A DNA stretch of 64,000 bases from the NCBI GenBank assembly GCA_949751835.1, contig CATKHK010000099.1, positions 1 through 64,000 of the forward strand. The letters are read 5' to 3'. Made by a program: the position numbers and the translations under genes. Each line of letters opens with the position of its first letter. Within the stretch, counting starts at the first letter, position 1. The notes under the pieces are model-generated. The model saw only the letters and a list, made by a program, of their open reading frames with translations. It made no database searches and was not told the DNA's origin. Source of the DNA: Blepharisma japonicum. Its lineage: Eukaryota > Ciliophora > Heterotrichea > Heterotrichida > Blepharismidae. Shown piece after piece: positions 21,297 through 33,763 of the stretch.

Positions 21297-22438
21297 TTTT
21301 ATTATTTCCGATGATGATATCAGGAATCGAAACTGCTTATACGGATTTTTTAAATATTTTGTCTTGATAATTTTAGTATATTTATAAGTATTTTTATGAT
21401 GCAGATGATCAAATAAGAAATAAATTTTTGAACAAACGCTTTATAGAGATTCATAATTAGGCATAAATCAAAAGATTTTAGTCATAGTCATGATAATAGC
21501 CAGGATATTTTTGAGCAAAGTAAACTTTTAATTTTTGATAGAATTACTTTGAATAAAAAGCCTCTATACCAAATGTGAAATAAATTTATCATTTCATTGA
21601 AAAATTTATTAAAAATTCATTCATATTTTAGCAAATAAATTTATCAATTTTGGCTTAAAGCTTTTTGGGATATTTAGATTGACTTCAGCAGCATATGATA
21701 AGATAACTAATTTGCTCATAGGCTTAAATATAAAAAGTCAAAATTCTTCCCTGAAGGTATAATCAATCCTTATCAATCATGTCACTTAAGTCAAGTTGAA
21801 TTTTTTTGGTAATTTTTAGCTTGTAGCTTCTTCCACGTTTATTAATTATTTTTCTATAAAAATTAATTCTAATTCTCTTTTTCATAGAGATTATTTTAAT
21901 TGGCTTTATAAGCTAGACAAACTTCTTCTCTAAGAAATAATGCTAGTCTTAATTTTACTAAATATAGTTATGTGATTCCTCTGCTTAATAAAAAACTTCA
22001 GCGAAGATTTTTACAGTCCACTTATTAGGATTGGGAAATCATTAAAAACTATTTATATTTAGACATTCAAAAATGACTCCAGTATAAAATTTAAAGGGCT
22101 ATTCAGATTCAATTATTCAGATGCCGCTTGCATATTTACTTGTCCATCCCAAATTTCATATTCGCTACCCCTAGGAAATGGATTTAACATAATTCTTGAA
22201 ATTTAATTTCATAATTGAAAGATTTTGACGATAAATATTACCCTAAAATTTGTTTGAACACAAGAAACACCTTAAAAATGGCTTTGAAAAAAAATTCTTA
22301 AAGATTAGGTAGAATTTTCTACCTTGCTAATCTATCAATAAGCTTAATAGTTATATTCATTGCATTTTTGCTTAGAATTCACTAATTTATGAACTAATGC
22401 AAAATAATGAACTTAGATTCAGCCTTTTATAGAATTAA
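21297..22438. other. AT-rich intergenic region
   Basis: It lies between two divergent genes, so both promoters are presumably inside. No open frame, repeat or RNA gene was recognised. Confidence 0.5.
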
Positions 22439-23110
22439 ATGAGTAGTGCTATTAGAATTTATAATTTACCGCTAAATATTAATAAAAATATGCATCATTA
22501 CGTGGTTGCTGCAATTGTCGTGATTTTCATTTTTGTAGCTTCATACCTTCTAAAACCAAAAATAGTTGTTGATCCTCGAAGGCCTGAAAGAGTATATAGA
22601 AGTGACGAGTGCTTACTCTGCTTAGATAGAGTAAATAATCCAGTTCAAACTTCATGCGGGCATGAATATTGTGGTCAATGCATTATACAAGTCTGGAAAC
22701 ACGATAGATCCTTATCCTGTCCAGCTTGCAGAACATCAGTTCATTTGCTTTTCCCTGATTTTCAAGAAACAGAAGAAACAAAAGGCCTAATGAACGACAT
22801 TAATAAATTCAATTCAGATCGCTATCCTAGGACAATCTGGCAAAGCATTGTAGAAGCTCCAACACTGCTATTAAGGTTTATTATTAGTGGAGATTTTTTA
22901 AGGATTTTCAGGTTTTGGAAAGTTATTTTACTTATTGCGTTTTGTGTAGTTTATGTCATGCTGCCTCAAGATATAATAGATGAAGCTGAAGTTGGACCTA
23001 TTGGAAGTATCGATGACCTTATTATAGCTATATTGTCACTTCTATGTGCATCGATTTCTTATTACAACAGAATTAGAAGGCTATCTGCAGAAAGATTAGT
23101 AGTCAATTAA
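22439..23110 (+). CDS. RNF170-like ER membrane RING E3 ubiquitin ligase
   Basis: 223 residues, no intron. One N-terminal TM helix (about 20-40) precedes a C3HC4 RING: ECLLCLDRVNNPVQTSCGHE, YCGQCIIQVWK, then CPACR (about 58-102). After the RING comes FNSDRYPRTIWQSIVEAPTL and two further hydrophobic segments containing YVMLPQDIIDEAEVGPIG, the conserved C-terminal DUF1232-type region of RNF170. Human RNF170 ubiquitinates activated inositol-trisphosphate receptors at the ER. Domain order and length match that family. An alternative start at Met18 would shorten the N-terminus just before the first helix. Substrate is unknown here. Confidence 0.85.
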   Translation: MSSAIRIYNLPLNINKNMHHYVVAAIVVIFIFVASYLLKPKIVVDPRRPERVYRSDECLLCLDRVNNPVQTSCGHEYCGQCIIQVWKHDRSLSCPACRTSVHLLFPDFQETEETKGLMNDINKFNSDRYPRTIWQSIVEAPTLLLRFIISGDFLRIFRFWKVILLIAFCVVYVMLPQDIIDEAEVGPIGSIDDLIIAILSLLCASISYYNRIRRLSAERLVVN

Positions 23111-23310
23111 GTCATTCTTTATGTGATTTTTGTTTATAAAACTCTTTAAATAGCAAAGATATGAAAGATTTTCTTAGTCTTAGTAAAGAAAATTATCAAT
23201 ATGTCATTTAACACTAAATATCAGAAACAATAAATAATTTATTGGAAAATAATGAATTTATCTCACAATAATCAAGATCGATTAGGTTAATTCTAAATCC
23301 ATGACAGCGC

Positions 23311-24387
23311 ATGATAATTAATATGGTTAAAAAGATCAAACTTAACAAAAAGAAAGCAGAAGCCACAAGCATAGAAAACCTCCAAGGAGAAACTACAAAA
23401 CCTAAAATCCCAAAAGATCTCTTCATGATTGATAAAAAAGGTGACGATTCCATCCAAAAGAAATTGGCCCCACAATATCCAGAAAAATTTGCAAAAGATA
23501 AAGAAATCCGGAGCCTCACCAAGGGCGAAAAAAGACGACTTGAAAAACTTAAACCTTCAAAATCCAAACCACAAAAAGAAGAAGATCTTTACGATATATG
23601 GAACGACGACACACAAGCCACTACTCCAGAAACCAAAAAACCACACATTCCTGCAGTATTGGCCCCACATCCTGGGCAAAGTTATCTGCCTTCAAAAGAA
23701 GAGCACAGCGATTTATTGCAAAAAATCATTGAAGAAGAAGAGGATGCAGAGGCGAAAAAGCAAAAAGTCAATGAAATCCTTAATAGCTATAAGGTGGTTG
23801 ATGATTTACCAAGCCCAGTTGAAAGTGAGGAAGAAGACGAAACCCCTGCTAATTTCATTAAGAATCCACCTGTAAAAGAGAAATTTATGACAAATACAGA
23901 AAAAAACGTAAAAATGCGTGGAAAACTTAAAGAGAAGCTTAAGAAAATCCAGGCTGATGAAAGAAAATTCAAAAAGCAGATAGATCAGCTGCCACAGATT
24001 ATTGGAGAAATTAAAAAAGAAGAGAAAATCCGAAAGCAAAGCAAAGAAGATTTTGAAAGACAAAAAAGACTGAGAGAGGAGCTAGAAATAAGAGGAGAAA
24101 AAGCACCGAAAATAAGGATGGGGAAGTTCCGATATGAACTTCCTGAAACAGTTGGGGTTGTTGATCTGCCTAGTAATTTAAGGAAAGTCAGCGTAAAAGG
24201 AAATGTGACTGAAGATAGATTTGATTCCTTGATAAGAAGAAAAATGATTGATATGGATGAAGGAAAGCCAAGGAAGAAGCAAATAATAACGAAGGAGAAT
24301 AGGATTGGAGATACTGCTAAAGCTATGCATGAAGAGAGGAAGAAGAAGGAAGAAGAAAAACTGACGGGAAATATTGCATTGAATTAG
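23311..24387 (+). CDS. NOP53: NOP53/GLTSCR2-type ribosome biogenesis factor
   Basis: 358 residues (354 if Met5, at 23323, is used, which begins MVKKIKLNKKK). It is very Lys/Glu-rich and nucleolar in character. Family landmarks in order are an acidic LYDIWND motif (about 93), the PHPGQSYLPSKEEHSDLLQK block (about 119-139), a long charged helix (190-265), then a C-terminal block with RMGKFRYELPETVGVVDLPS and DRFDSLIRRKMID. NOP53 acts in pre-60S assembly and recruits the exosome-associated helicase for 5.8S rRNA 3' processing. There is no intron or in-frame UGA. Confidence 0.85.
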   Translation: MIINMVKKIKLNKKKAEATSIENLQGETTKPKIPKDLFMIDKKGDDSIQKKLAPQYPEKFAKDKEIRSLTKGEKRRLEKLKPSKSKPQKEEDLYDIWNDDTQATTPETKKPHIPAVLAPHPGQSYLPSKEEHSDLLQKIIEEEEDAEAKKQKVNEILNSYKVVDDLPSPVESEEEDETPANFIKNPPVKEKFMTNTEKNVKMRGKLKEKLKKIQADERKFKKQIDQLPQIIGEIKKEEKIRKQSKEDFERQKRLREELEIRGEKAPKIRMGKFRYELPETVGVVDLPSNLRKVSVKGNVTEDRFDSLIRRKMIDMDEGKPRKKQIITKENRIGDTAKAMHEERKKKEEEKLTGNIALN

Positions 24388-24841
24388 ATAATTAATCTTT
24401 CTGAGTAATTCTATAGAAATTATTTATCAGAATTTTCTTAAATATTATTCACTATTTTATAATAATTTTGGACCGAATTGTACTCTTATTTGAAGGGTAT
24501 TAAATATTAAAAGTTAAATAAACGATAAAACAGCATATTCATAAAAATGGTAAGTGAATAATATCATTTCTTATAAAATTTAAATGTCTTTAGTAAAACA
24601 TAGAATCAGAATTTTCTAAACGATAATTATAAAATTGGGATAATTATAACATGAATAATTTGAAAAAATAGAATAGTTATTATTTATATTTTAAACAATA
24701 TTACTCAGAAGCTATAGATATTTTCTTCATTTTTTATTCAATTTCTGGTAATTACTATATCATTATGTTGGAATAATATTAAGTTTAATCTTATAAGTGA
24801 TTAAAAATCAAAAAAATATAATATCATTTAGTATCCAAAAA
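24388..24841. other. AT-rich intergenic stretch
   Basis: It holds the 3' flank of the NOP53-like gene and the promoter side of the MYB gene. No motif or open frame was recognised. Confidence 0.5.
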
Positions 24842-25927
24842 ATGCAGCGAAAAGGAAAAATTTGGAATGAGCAGGTGATTTTCATATAGGAAGACAAATG
24901 GATTAGAGAGCTTGTAGAAGAATTTGGTGACAAGAATTGGATTTTGATAGCACAGAACCTAGAAGAGCGTCATAAGGTAAAGGGAAGGTAAGAATTACTT
25001 AGAACTGCAAAGCAATGTAGAGAAAGATGGCATAACCACATCAACCCCGTAATAAACAAAGAAGCTTGGACAAAAGAAGAAGAAAAGATCCTCTTCGAAT
25101 ACCAACAAATTTACGGTAACAAATGGTCTGAAATTGCAAGATATCTTCCTGGAAGATCAGACAACTCAATCAAAAACCAATTCTACAGCACAGTCCGAAA
25201 AAACCTTCGACGGTACAATAAAAAACGACCCCAAAATGAGAGGATTTTAGGCAAAGTTAAACAAATTTTACAAAATCCAGCTTACTATGCGCTTTTAGCA
25301 ACAAGTTCTGAAATCCCAAAGGAAACAAGTACAGTCCGTAAATTAGAAGAAAAAAAAACAAAACTTTTGCCTAATAGTAAAGAGTGCCTAAATTCTCCTC
25401 CTGCTAAGAAAGAAGCTGAAGCACCTTTAAAAGATGAGAATATTCAGGACGAAACACCAAATATCCTATGCTCACTATATGAAGAGCCTAAAGAAAAATC
25501 AAGTATTATTTGCCCACCATTATATCAAATAGAAGAAACCAAGCAGGACGAGATTAAGATAGAGCCATCCATGCCAATTTTTAATTTGGCTAATTATCAG
25601 ACTGAGTATAATTTCAAGAAATCTAGCATGCTTAAGTTTCCTGAAGATTTTCCGATTTGCAATTGGGATAACTCTGAAGCGTATGATGGGACATTACAGA
25701 GAGGGGACTCACTAGGCGGGGCGCAAGAAATAGGCCAAGAAATTCAGCGATCTGATTCGCTTCAAAGCCTTAAAAAATATGATTCTTCATCAGGGTGGAA
25801 ATCAGAAATTAGCATGGATTTCTTAAGGCAGCTAAGAGCTTCCAGTTTACAATCCTATACACTCCCTCCCTTTTCTCCGATGGATTCTTTTCAGCATATA
25901 AATATGAATCCTCGTAACAATAGCTAA
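24842..25927 (+). CDS. R2R3-MYB transcription factor
   Basis: Two 15-nt introns, at 24875-24889 (GTGATTTTCATATAG) and 24988-25002 (GTAAGAATTACTTAG), each hold an in-frame stop and must be spliced. The protein is about 351 residues. R2 (about 8-60) reads EDKWIRELVEEFGDKNWILI and, across intron 2, RTAKQCRERWHNHINP. R3 (about 61-112) reads KEAWTKEEEKILFEYQQIYG and NKWSEIARYLPGRSDNSIKN, with QFYSTVRK. The spaced Trp residues of both repeats are present. The remaining 230 residues are acidic and Ser-rich with no domain, plausibly a regulatory region. It is likely a nuclear sequence-specific DNA-binding regulator; c-Myb/R2R3 class is clear, target genes unknown. Confidence 0.92.
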
Positions 25928-26010
25928 GCATTCATGTATTTATCATTATATTGCGCTTATCCTCTTCATAGTCAGTTATCGAATTTCACTTTTTCACAAA
26001 TTTAAATAAA

Positions 26011-29000
26011 ATGGCAAGCAAAGCAGTGTTTTCAATAGGCTCAGATTGGCTTGGACAAGGAGAATTGTTATTCGCCTGGCAACGTTCAGACTCTCTAGTT
26101 GCAGTATGTGGCAGCAGTGGAATTGTGCACATTCTTGACCGCCAAGGCAAAAAATACACTGAACTTTCACTACCCGAGAACCGCCCATTGAAAGATCTTG
26201 ACTGGGACAAAGATGGAGAAGCAGTTGCAATTCTTCAAGAAGGTCTTACCTACGTCCTCGTCTGAAATATAAACACCCGCAACTACACTCAGCTAGAAAT
26301 CGGGTCAAATGACCGTCCGAGTTTCATCAAATGGAGCAAGGTCCAGCCAGTCCTCGCAATTGGCTCAGAAAAAGGCGGTCTGGTCTTCTACAACAAAGGC
26401 ACTCAGCGAAAAATTCCAACAGTCGGCAAGCACTCAATGAAGGTTATATCAGGAGACTGGTCAAAAGATGATCTTTTAATTACAGGAAGTGACGACAAGA
26501 CTTTGACAATTTCAACTATGAATGGGGACACCAAAATGCAGAGCTCACAAATAAAGGCACAGCCTTGGAACTTAAAATGGGGAAATGCAGGAATGGCAAC
26601 TATGATGTTAAAAGATCAATGTTTATTGGCTTATTTTACAAATGATAACTTATCCTCTATAGAAATTTCTTTTCAGCAACATTATGGACGACTTTTGACT
26701 TATGAGTGGTTTAGTGAGGACAGGATTATAGCAGGTTTCAGTGAAGGCTGGGTTGTAGCAATAACTACACATCTCGCGGAGATGGGGAACGAAATAAGTT
26801 CAGTGAAGCTTTTTAACACGACACTTGACGCTATTTGTGTTTGCAAAAATCTTGGGAAAGTGGCTATTGCAGGGGATAATTCTATTAGGATTTTGTCTTT
26901 ATCGAATTTTAAGGAAAGCAGGAGTGATAAAATTGAGCTGGCTTTTGAGGATGGGAGAATAACAAAAATGTATTGAACTGATGATGGGCAAATTTTGACG
27001 GTAGCTACCACAGGTGGGAAATTGCTGAATTTTTTGATGATTATGCCTTCTCTTTCAAGCTCTTTTGGGACTTTGGTAGGACTTTTGACGTCTTTGACTG
27101 AAATTTCAGTTATAGAGTGTTCAGGCGGGGTAAGAACTATCAATAAGGTTACCTTGGAAACCGAGCCTTCTATTATGTGCTTAGGACCGTTCCATATAGG
27201 AGTAGGAATTAATGCCAGTGTCTGGTACTACAGATGAAGAGACCACAAAAAAGATCTCATTGAAGGCGGAGTCTGTGTAAGAAAAAGAGACTATCGAGGT
27301 AGCGCCAAAAGTATGGTAATTAACCATGCCTGAACCGCTACACTTTCTGATGGGATTTGCTCGTTACATTTAATAGAAAATGACGACCCTAAAGCAGAAA
27401 AGCAGTTTCCTGAAGGAAATGATGAAAAAGTCGCTTGCATTGCTATGAGCCCAAATTTCTTATTTATAGGCGATGCTTCTAATAGGATTAGATGCTTTTC
27501 GCTAGAAGATATGAATTTTGTAAGTGAATATAGAATGGAATCCCCAATAGCTGCTGTATACCCAAGCCAAACTGGCACTAAAGTGGTTGTAAAAGATGTG
27601 ACGGGGGCTGGATTTTTATACACCCCAGCTAATGAAAAAAGATTGAGCATCCCCAATTTTTCTAGCAGTGTAATTAAAGTTATATGGGACACCTCTGACC
27701 AAAATTTATTTGTCACTTGCGAGGCTGAAAAAGTGCTGGCGTTTCTTTATAGTCCTGTAACGCTATATGGAGCTACTATAGAGCCTGTAAGGGAGCTTTT
27801 ATCTGTAGAAGATTTGGATAAGAATTTGAGGGAGTCTGTGACTATTATAGAAAAAGGTCAAAAACCTGTGTTGCTTTTTAATGGAATTTTGTTTTGCTTA
27901 TCAGAATCCCAAGGGAATGTAAAAGGAAACTTTTTGTCAAGCCACACGTACCTGAATCAATGGAGAGGCAGAAGTGATACCCCAGAAGGTCACTATAAAT
28001 TTTTCTTGCAAAACTTATCATTAAAGCGGTTTCAGCAGTGCTTTTTGGTAGCAGAAAAATTGGGAGGGGTAAAAATCCCTGAGGTTTTAGGAAATTTAGC
28101 TTTACAAAATCTTGATCTTGAGGTAGCTGAGCGTGCTTACCAGATTTCTAAAAATGTAGGGATGGTGTATGCTATTAAAAATATGAAGCATGAGAGCGAA
28201 AAACAAATTTTGTTAGGAAATGTCGCATTAATTTTACATCAGCACGATTTAGCTCAAGATTTGTATATGAAATCCTCACAGCCAAAATTGGCATTAGAAA
28301 TGAGATGTGACCTACAGGACTGGATTATTGCCTTGCAGCTTGCAAGATCTGTAGCTCCAGAAGAAGAGCCAATTATTAGTAAACAACTGGCTTTGCAATT
28401 AGAAACCCAAGGAAACTATTCTGAAGCTTTAAGATTATTTGAAAGAGCAGCTCAAACTATGCAAGGTTCAGGACTGTCCTCTCAAGAGCTAAATCAAAAT
28501 CTTATGCAGAGTTATGCAGGGATGGCGAGGACCAGTATAAGAAATGGTGACATTACCCGAGGCAATAAAATTGCATTAGAACTGAATGATCCTCAGCTAA
28601 AAGTAGACTGTGCTCAAGTATGTGAGCAAATGAAGCATTATATGGAAGCTGCACAGCTCTACAAGAGCGGAGGACAGCCTGAAAAAGCAGCTAGCCTATT
28701 TATCAGGCTAAAAAAATGGAAAGAAGCCAATGAGCTTATGAACGTCATTAAGACCCCAAAACTCCTTATACAGATGGCCAAAGCTAAAGAAGCTGAAAAT
28801 TCCTTCAAAGAAGCAGAAGAAGCTTATGAAAAGGCTGGCGACTATGAAAGCGTGATAAGACTTAATCTTGGCGCACTTGATAACCCAGACAGAGCTAAAA
28901 CTTTAATAAAAACAAAATGCCCGACAGCATCTGCAGCTTCTATGATGGCTGATTATTTAATTGATAAAGGCAAAAAGGAAGAAGCCTTGGAATTTTTGAT

Positions 29001-30150
29001 TCTGGCTGAGCGCAGATTAGATGCCTTTGTATTAGCTCAAAGCAACAATTTAATGGAAAAATACGCAAAAATTGCTCTAGAAAGAGATGATAAAAACGTA
29101 GAAGAGCATGTGAAAATTGGACTTGTCCTTGAAGGCCAAGACAAGCCTGGGTTAGCTGCCAGACATTATGAAAAAGCAGGAAATCTGCAGAAATGCTTGC
29201 AGCTTTATATGCAAGCTGGAGAAGAGTTTTATGATGAGGCTATTGATATGGCTGGAAGAGTCAAAAGTGATGTCATTTCTATGCAATTGTATGACTTCTT
29301 CATCGGAGAATCGGGGGATGGGATTCCAAAAGACCCTAAGTACATTTTTAGGCTAAATCTAGTAATGGGAAGACTAAAAGAAGCTGCAAATACTGCAATC
29401 ATCATAGCAAGTGAAGAGATGGAAGCAGGAAACTATAAAAAAGCCCACACAATACTATACGACACCACAAAACGTTTAAGAGAAGAAGGTCAAAGAGTTC
29501 CTCAAGCAATGCAAAACAAACTCATGATCGTCCACTCCTATGTCATTGTGAAGAGACTCGCAAAGCTGCAAGACCATTTAGGCGCTGCCAAACTTTTGAA
29601 CCGAGTTGGCAAGAATATTTCTCAATTCCCAGCCCACACTGTGCAAATTCTTACTTCTACAGTCTTAGAATGCACCAAAGCTGGACTTAAAGAAGCTGCT
29701 TACAACTGGGCATGTGTGTTGGTTAGACCTGAATATAGACAATTTTTAGATGACAAATACAAGAAACCTATTGAAAAAGTAGCAATAAAAAGGCCAAAAG
29801 CAGGTGACCCAGAGGAGACAACTTCTCAGTGTCCGTTTTGTAATGCTTATATTTTTGATTATGAGCTAGAGTGTGAGAGCTGCAAAAACTCGATCCCTTA
29901 TTGTGTCGCGTCTGGAAAACATATGATATTGAAGGAATGGAGCCAATGTCCGAATTGCAAATTCCCTGCAATATTGTCAGAGCTAGTCAGGTCATTGGAG
30001 TCTGAACCGACTTGCCCAATGTGTAGTCAAAGTATAACATCTGGCCAATTGAAATTACTGCCGGATCCAGTGAGTGAATTGAGGTCGATGATGGATAAGG
30101 CCGAGAATGAAGGAGAAGAAGGGGAAGAAGAGAATGAAGCAGGATATTAG
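26011..30150 (+). CDS. WDR19: Intraflagellar transport protein IFT144 (WDR19)
   Basis: One 1,379-residue frame with no intron, continuous only when four UGA codons (26263, 26974, 27235, 27331) are read as Trp. The length is close to human WDR19 (1,342). Residues 1 to about 620 are WD40 propellers: WQRSDSLVAVCGSSGIVHIL, KDLDWDKDGEAVAI, GDWSKDDLLITGSDDKTLTI. Residues about 650-1250 are TPR-like helical repeats (CQVCEQMKHYMEAAQLYKSG, AARHYEKAGNLQKCLQLYMQ). The C-terminus has paired CxxC zinc sites (CPFCNAYIFDYELECESC, CPNC, CPMC) typical of IFT144. It is a core IFT-A component for retrograde transport and membrane-protein entry in cilia. Confidence 0.96.
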
Positions 30151-30504
30151 TAATCATAATTATTATAATTTAAAGAAAACCCACATTGGAGTTTATATTT
30201 TCAATATTTTTAGATTATTTCGAATGACAGTAATGAATAATGTGTGAAATGATTAAAAGGATTTAAACAATATAGCTTCTTTGAATTCAATTCTGCTAAT
30301 TTTTGAGCTTATTGTATGGTCAAATCTGTTTAAAGATTATAAAGGCAGTCTTAATCTTTCTATCAGCTGGCAATATGCCATTATGCGAGCTATTTCTATG
30401 TCAGTTGGCTTTTTTGTATATCCAAATTGTATCTTCAATGACAGCAATCAAATTCTCTCTGACTATTTGATAAACATTATTACATTTTTATGGATTAATT
30501 TTAC
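30151..30504. other. Intergenic stretch between convergent genes
   Basis: Contains the 3' flanks of IFT144 and the minus-strand gene at 30505-32157. A 75-codon open stretch (30281-30508, plus strand) starts with a non-ATG codon and has no recognisable features, so it is not called a gene. Confidence 0.5.
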
Positions 30505-32157
30505 TTAAACATTTAGGGATTTTGCCTCACAGTTTTTGTAATACTCAATAATTCCTTCATATTTCTGAAGTATATTATTCATTTGAGAATATTGTACTTC
30601 ATGCTCTTCTTCTTTTTTCTGCATCTCAGCTTGCAAGCTGATAGCTTTTACTTTAAAACTCAAGGATTCTTGAGTGAGACTCTCAATTTTCTGCATCATT
30701 ATCTCAAAAAGCAAAGAAGCACACTTCATCATCGCCTCAAGTGGCTGAGTGTGCTGAGGAAATACCTTATAAATCCCTTTCAGAATAGAGCTCATACAAA
30801 CCAAATAGTCAAGATATAAGCTTTTATAATCTGAGCCATCAGCTATAATTTGCTTCAGCAAACTCATGGACTTATTCTGCAAATGTGCACAAGTAGCTTT
30901 TAGCTTTCCAATTAACTTAATAATTCTATTCATATCAGCTGAAATTACCTCATCTTTAGAACTTTCATTAGGATCTTTAAAACATGGAGTTATTGGGTTT
31001 TTTATTGAAAAAGGAGGTGCTAGCTGAGTAAAAGAAGTTTGCATTAAGGCTTCTGGATTATTTGGCCGCTTGCTTTCATTATTTGTCTCTTTTTGGATAA
31101 ATTGAGGTATTATAATTCTCAAATACTGGGATTTTAATGATAAATCCAAAGACAGTTTATTTCCTCCTATTGAAAAATCAATTGCAAAAGGGCTGGTTTC
31201 CTGCTGGATTTCTTTAGAAGAGCACCCAGACATACTAGGTAGTCTTCTCTTGGGTGGAGTTATTGATTTAAGTCTCCCATTTTCGAACATATTTGAAGAA
31301 ATTGGCGGCGGGTCATGAATTCTTGAGGATTTCTGACTTCGGATCGGCATCTCCAAATTTGACTTGATCTGCATTATAATTGCGATTTGGTCATTTAGCA
31401 TAGCCTCGTTGACTGGAGAAATCAAGCAGTATTCACAATAAGAGCTGGAGTCTGAGACATTAGTCAGACAGAAGCATTTTTTGCACCGCTTGAAGCTTGA
31501 GGTTTCAGAAAGGTCAAAAGTAGAAATATTAGTCTGTGGAAACGAATTTGCTCGCTCTGGTTTTAAGTGGGATATGTTTCTTGATAAATTCGGGTTATTA
31601 GCACGGCAACTGCACCCACATAGCAAGCAGGAGTTTTTTCCTAATTGTCTAATCTCTTTTATATCCTCAGGAGCTAGCTTGGAAACGCCTAAAGCTGACA
31701 CTTTTTCAAGCAATCCTATTCGGTAACTCTCGGTTATTTCATATATTTCGTTATGAACAATGCGTCATTCTTCAATCGAAATTTTATCAAGAAATTGATA
31801 ATGCAGGCTACTGTTTAGTGAGGCCAGATTTTTTGGTTTTGAACTGAGCTGAGTAGTGGCTGAGTCTGGCTCTTCGTTAAGAAGTGTTCGTTCTGTATAA
31901 GATCTTTTGAGGTCTGTAGCTGAGGATTGCCGCTGGTGTTTTAGTCCGTGGGTTTGAGAGCTAGGAGGGGCAAGGGTGTTTAGATCATCTGTAAACGATT
32001 TTGGGATGCTATTAATACTTTGGGCTTTAATTATATCTGCAAAGTCACTTGGTTCAATTTGATGACTTTTTTCTTTGTTATCAATAACTGTTTTCCTGCG
32101 GATTGTGAGCTCAGGAACATTTCTCTGGATTTTTGTAATCGATTCTGCTATTTGCAT
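30505..32157 (-). CDS. Unknown protein with Cys clusters and C-terminal coiled coil
   Basis: 550 residues from ATG at 32157. One UGA (about 31762) is read as Trp and joins the two halves (DKISIEEWRIVHNEIYEITE). Residues 1-130 are polar and Ser-rich. Around 165-240 are clustered cysteines: CLLCGCSCRANN, then FKRCKKCFCLTN and SSYCEYC, which look like one or two treble-clef or zinc-ribbon sites. The middle is low-complexity. The last 130 residues are helical, ending in a coiled coil (KVKAISLQAEMQKKEEEHEV). No family was recognised. It may be a zinc-binding scaffold; localisation is unknown. Confidence 0.75.
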
Positions 32158-32350
32158 ATTTTATGAACAACTATAATTAAATGGAAGCCAATTAATTCAT
32201 TATTTAATTTATTAGTGTAATACCATAATAATATTTGCCAGATATCGAAAGGATAAATTCGGCAAAAGCTTACTTATTAACAATATGGTGCAATGTTATA
32301 TAGCACAGCTTTCTCAACATAAAAATAATTAAAAATTAAAATGCTTTTTA

Positions 32351-33232
32351 TTATAAGCTTTTCTTTTTAATATGTGTATTCATAATCGTACTTTTACATA
32401 AACCTACAATGGTTTCTCTGAATAATTTGCTGAATTTTTCAAGCGTGTCTGGCTTAAAAGTCTGTTTCACGAATTTCGGCTTGGGAATATAAATCCCATT
32501 ATCTTTGCAAATGCAAAGTAAATCGTTGCTTGATTTTGCGATATTTGCTTGGGAGTCCATAGATTCTGACATGCTGCTTATATTATGTTTCCTTTTATTA
32601 TACTCTTCAATATTCCTTTCAATTTTCCTTCATTTTTCTTGCTTTTTTTTCTTTTTCTGGGTTATTGATAAGCTGCAGTGGTCAATGTGCAGCTCGGATT
32701 TTGAAAGCTTCATTTTTATTTTCCTTAGATTAAGCAGGTCCAAGCGAGATTGAGGGACTTTAAGCTGCAGTTTTTTTGACTCTTCTTCTGAATCATCAGA
32801 ATTATCTTGATTTCTAGTGCTACAATTCGTCTTCTCATAGCTTGCATTGTGAACTGCTGCAAAATCTAAAATAGAATTCGTCGAATGGTGTCTCCTATGG
32901 CGCCCTTTAAAGCATGATTTTATATATTTCGCACAGTCCCCAGGTTGCAGATTCTGCAAAGTATCTAGATTTCTCGAAAATTTCATTTTTGCTTGGATTC
33001 TTATAGGAGAACGCTTTTTTTTGGTTTCGTTTTCGTTTTTCCACTTCTTATAATCCATCATATATGCTGGGAACATCTGCATATGGGACAGCGGCTGCGT
33101 GACTGCTGGGCTTTGCATTGGAGATAGTTTTCTAAAAAGTCTTCTGGCATTCAATTCATTAATTCCTAAATTATTGTCAAGCTTATCTTTTCTCTTGACC
33201 TTAAGTGGCTTAAATGCAGGATTTTCTGACAT
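32351..33232 (-). CDS. Unknown basic protein
   Basis: 293 residues from ATG at 33232, with one UGA (Trp) at 32630 joining the two halves (KKKKKQEKWRKIERNIEEYN). It is rich in Lys, Arg and Ser, with MQMFPAYMMDYKKWKNENET near residue 51 and FKGRHRRHHSTNSILDF near 108. The C-terminal 50 residues (GIYIPKPKFVKQTFKPDTLE and KFSKLFRETIVGLCK) look like the most structured part. There is no signal peptide or TM helix. It lies head-to-tail with the gene at 30505-32157, about 190 bases apart. Function is unknown. Confidence 0.7.
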
Positions 33233-33763
33233 GCCGTTTTCTTTAAATTTTTTTAAAGATTATTAATTAGAGATATATTTTCATTTTGGTTTTGAACAGC
33301 CAAATTAAGAGTTGATGTTTATGGTCTATTTAGTTGAGCTATAGGAGTGATTTTTGAAGAAGCAGTGTCCTCTGTTTTATAAAGCCCAGATCCAGCGGTA
33401 TGTTTGCCATAAACCCAATTTTTCTGCAGCATTTGGCTTTTTCTGCCTAGTTTTAAGTTCTAGCACCTTTTCGCAATCTTTCAATCCTGAGGTTCTTATC
33501 TTCTTGGGTTCATCAAAGTTTCCTGGGTTTGCTTAAATGCTTCTATTTAGTGCTCATGCCTTTTAGTCAACGTTTCAAGGCTCAAAAACATTTGGGTGTC
33601 TATCCTTTCTCATGAGTAAGACCAATTAGTCTAGGATTTAGAAGAGAGGAAAATAATAATATTTTGTGATATTTAAAAATAAAATTAAAATGAAAACTTA
33701 AGGGAAAATTAAATTTAAAAGTTTTATTGGAACTTGGCTCAAAATTATATATGGATAAGTTAA
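33233..33763. other. Intergenic stretch
   Basis: A 60-codon open stretch on the plus strand (33354-33536) has no ATG at its start and no recognisable content. Nothing else was found. Confidence 0.5.

Noticed and set aside
30281-30508. 75-codon plus-strand open stretch between convergent genes
   Set aside because: The start is not ATG and no domain, signal or homologous pattern is seen.
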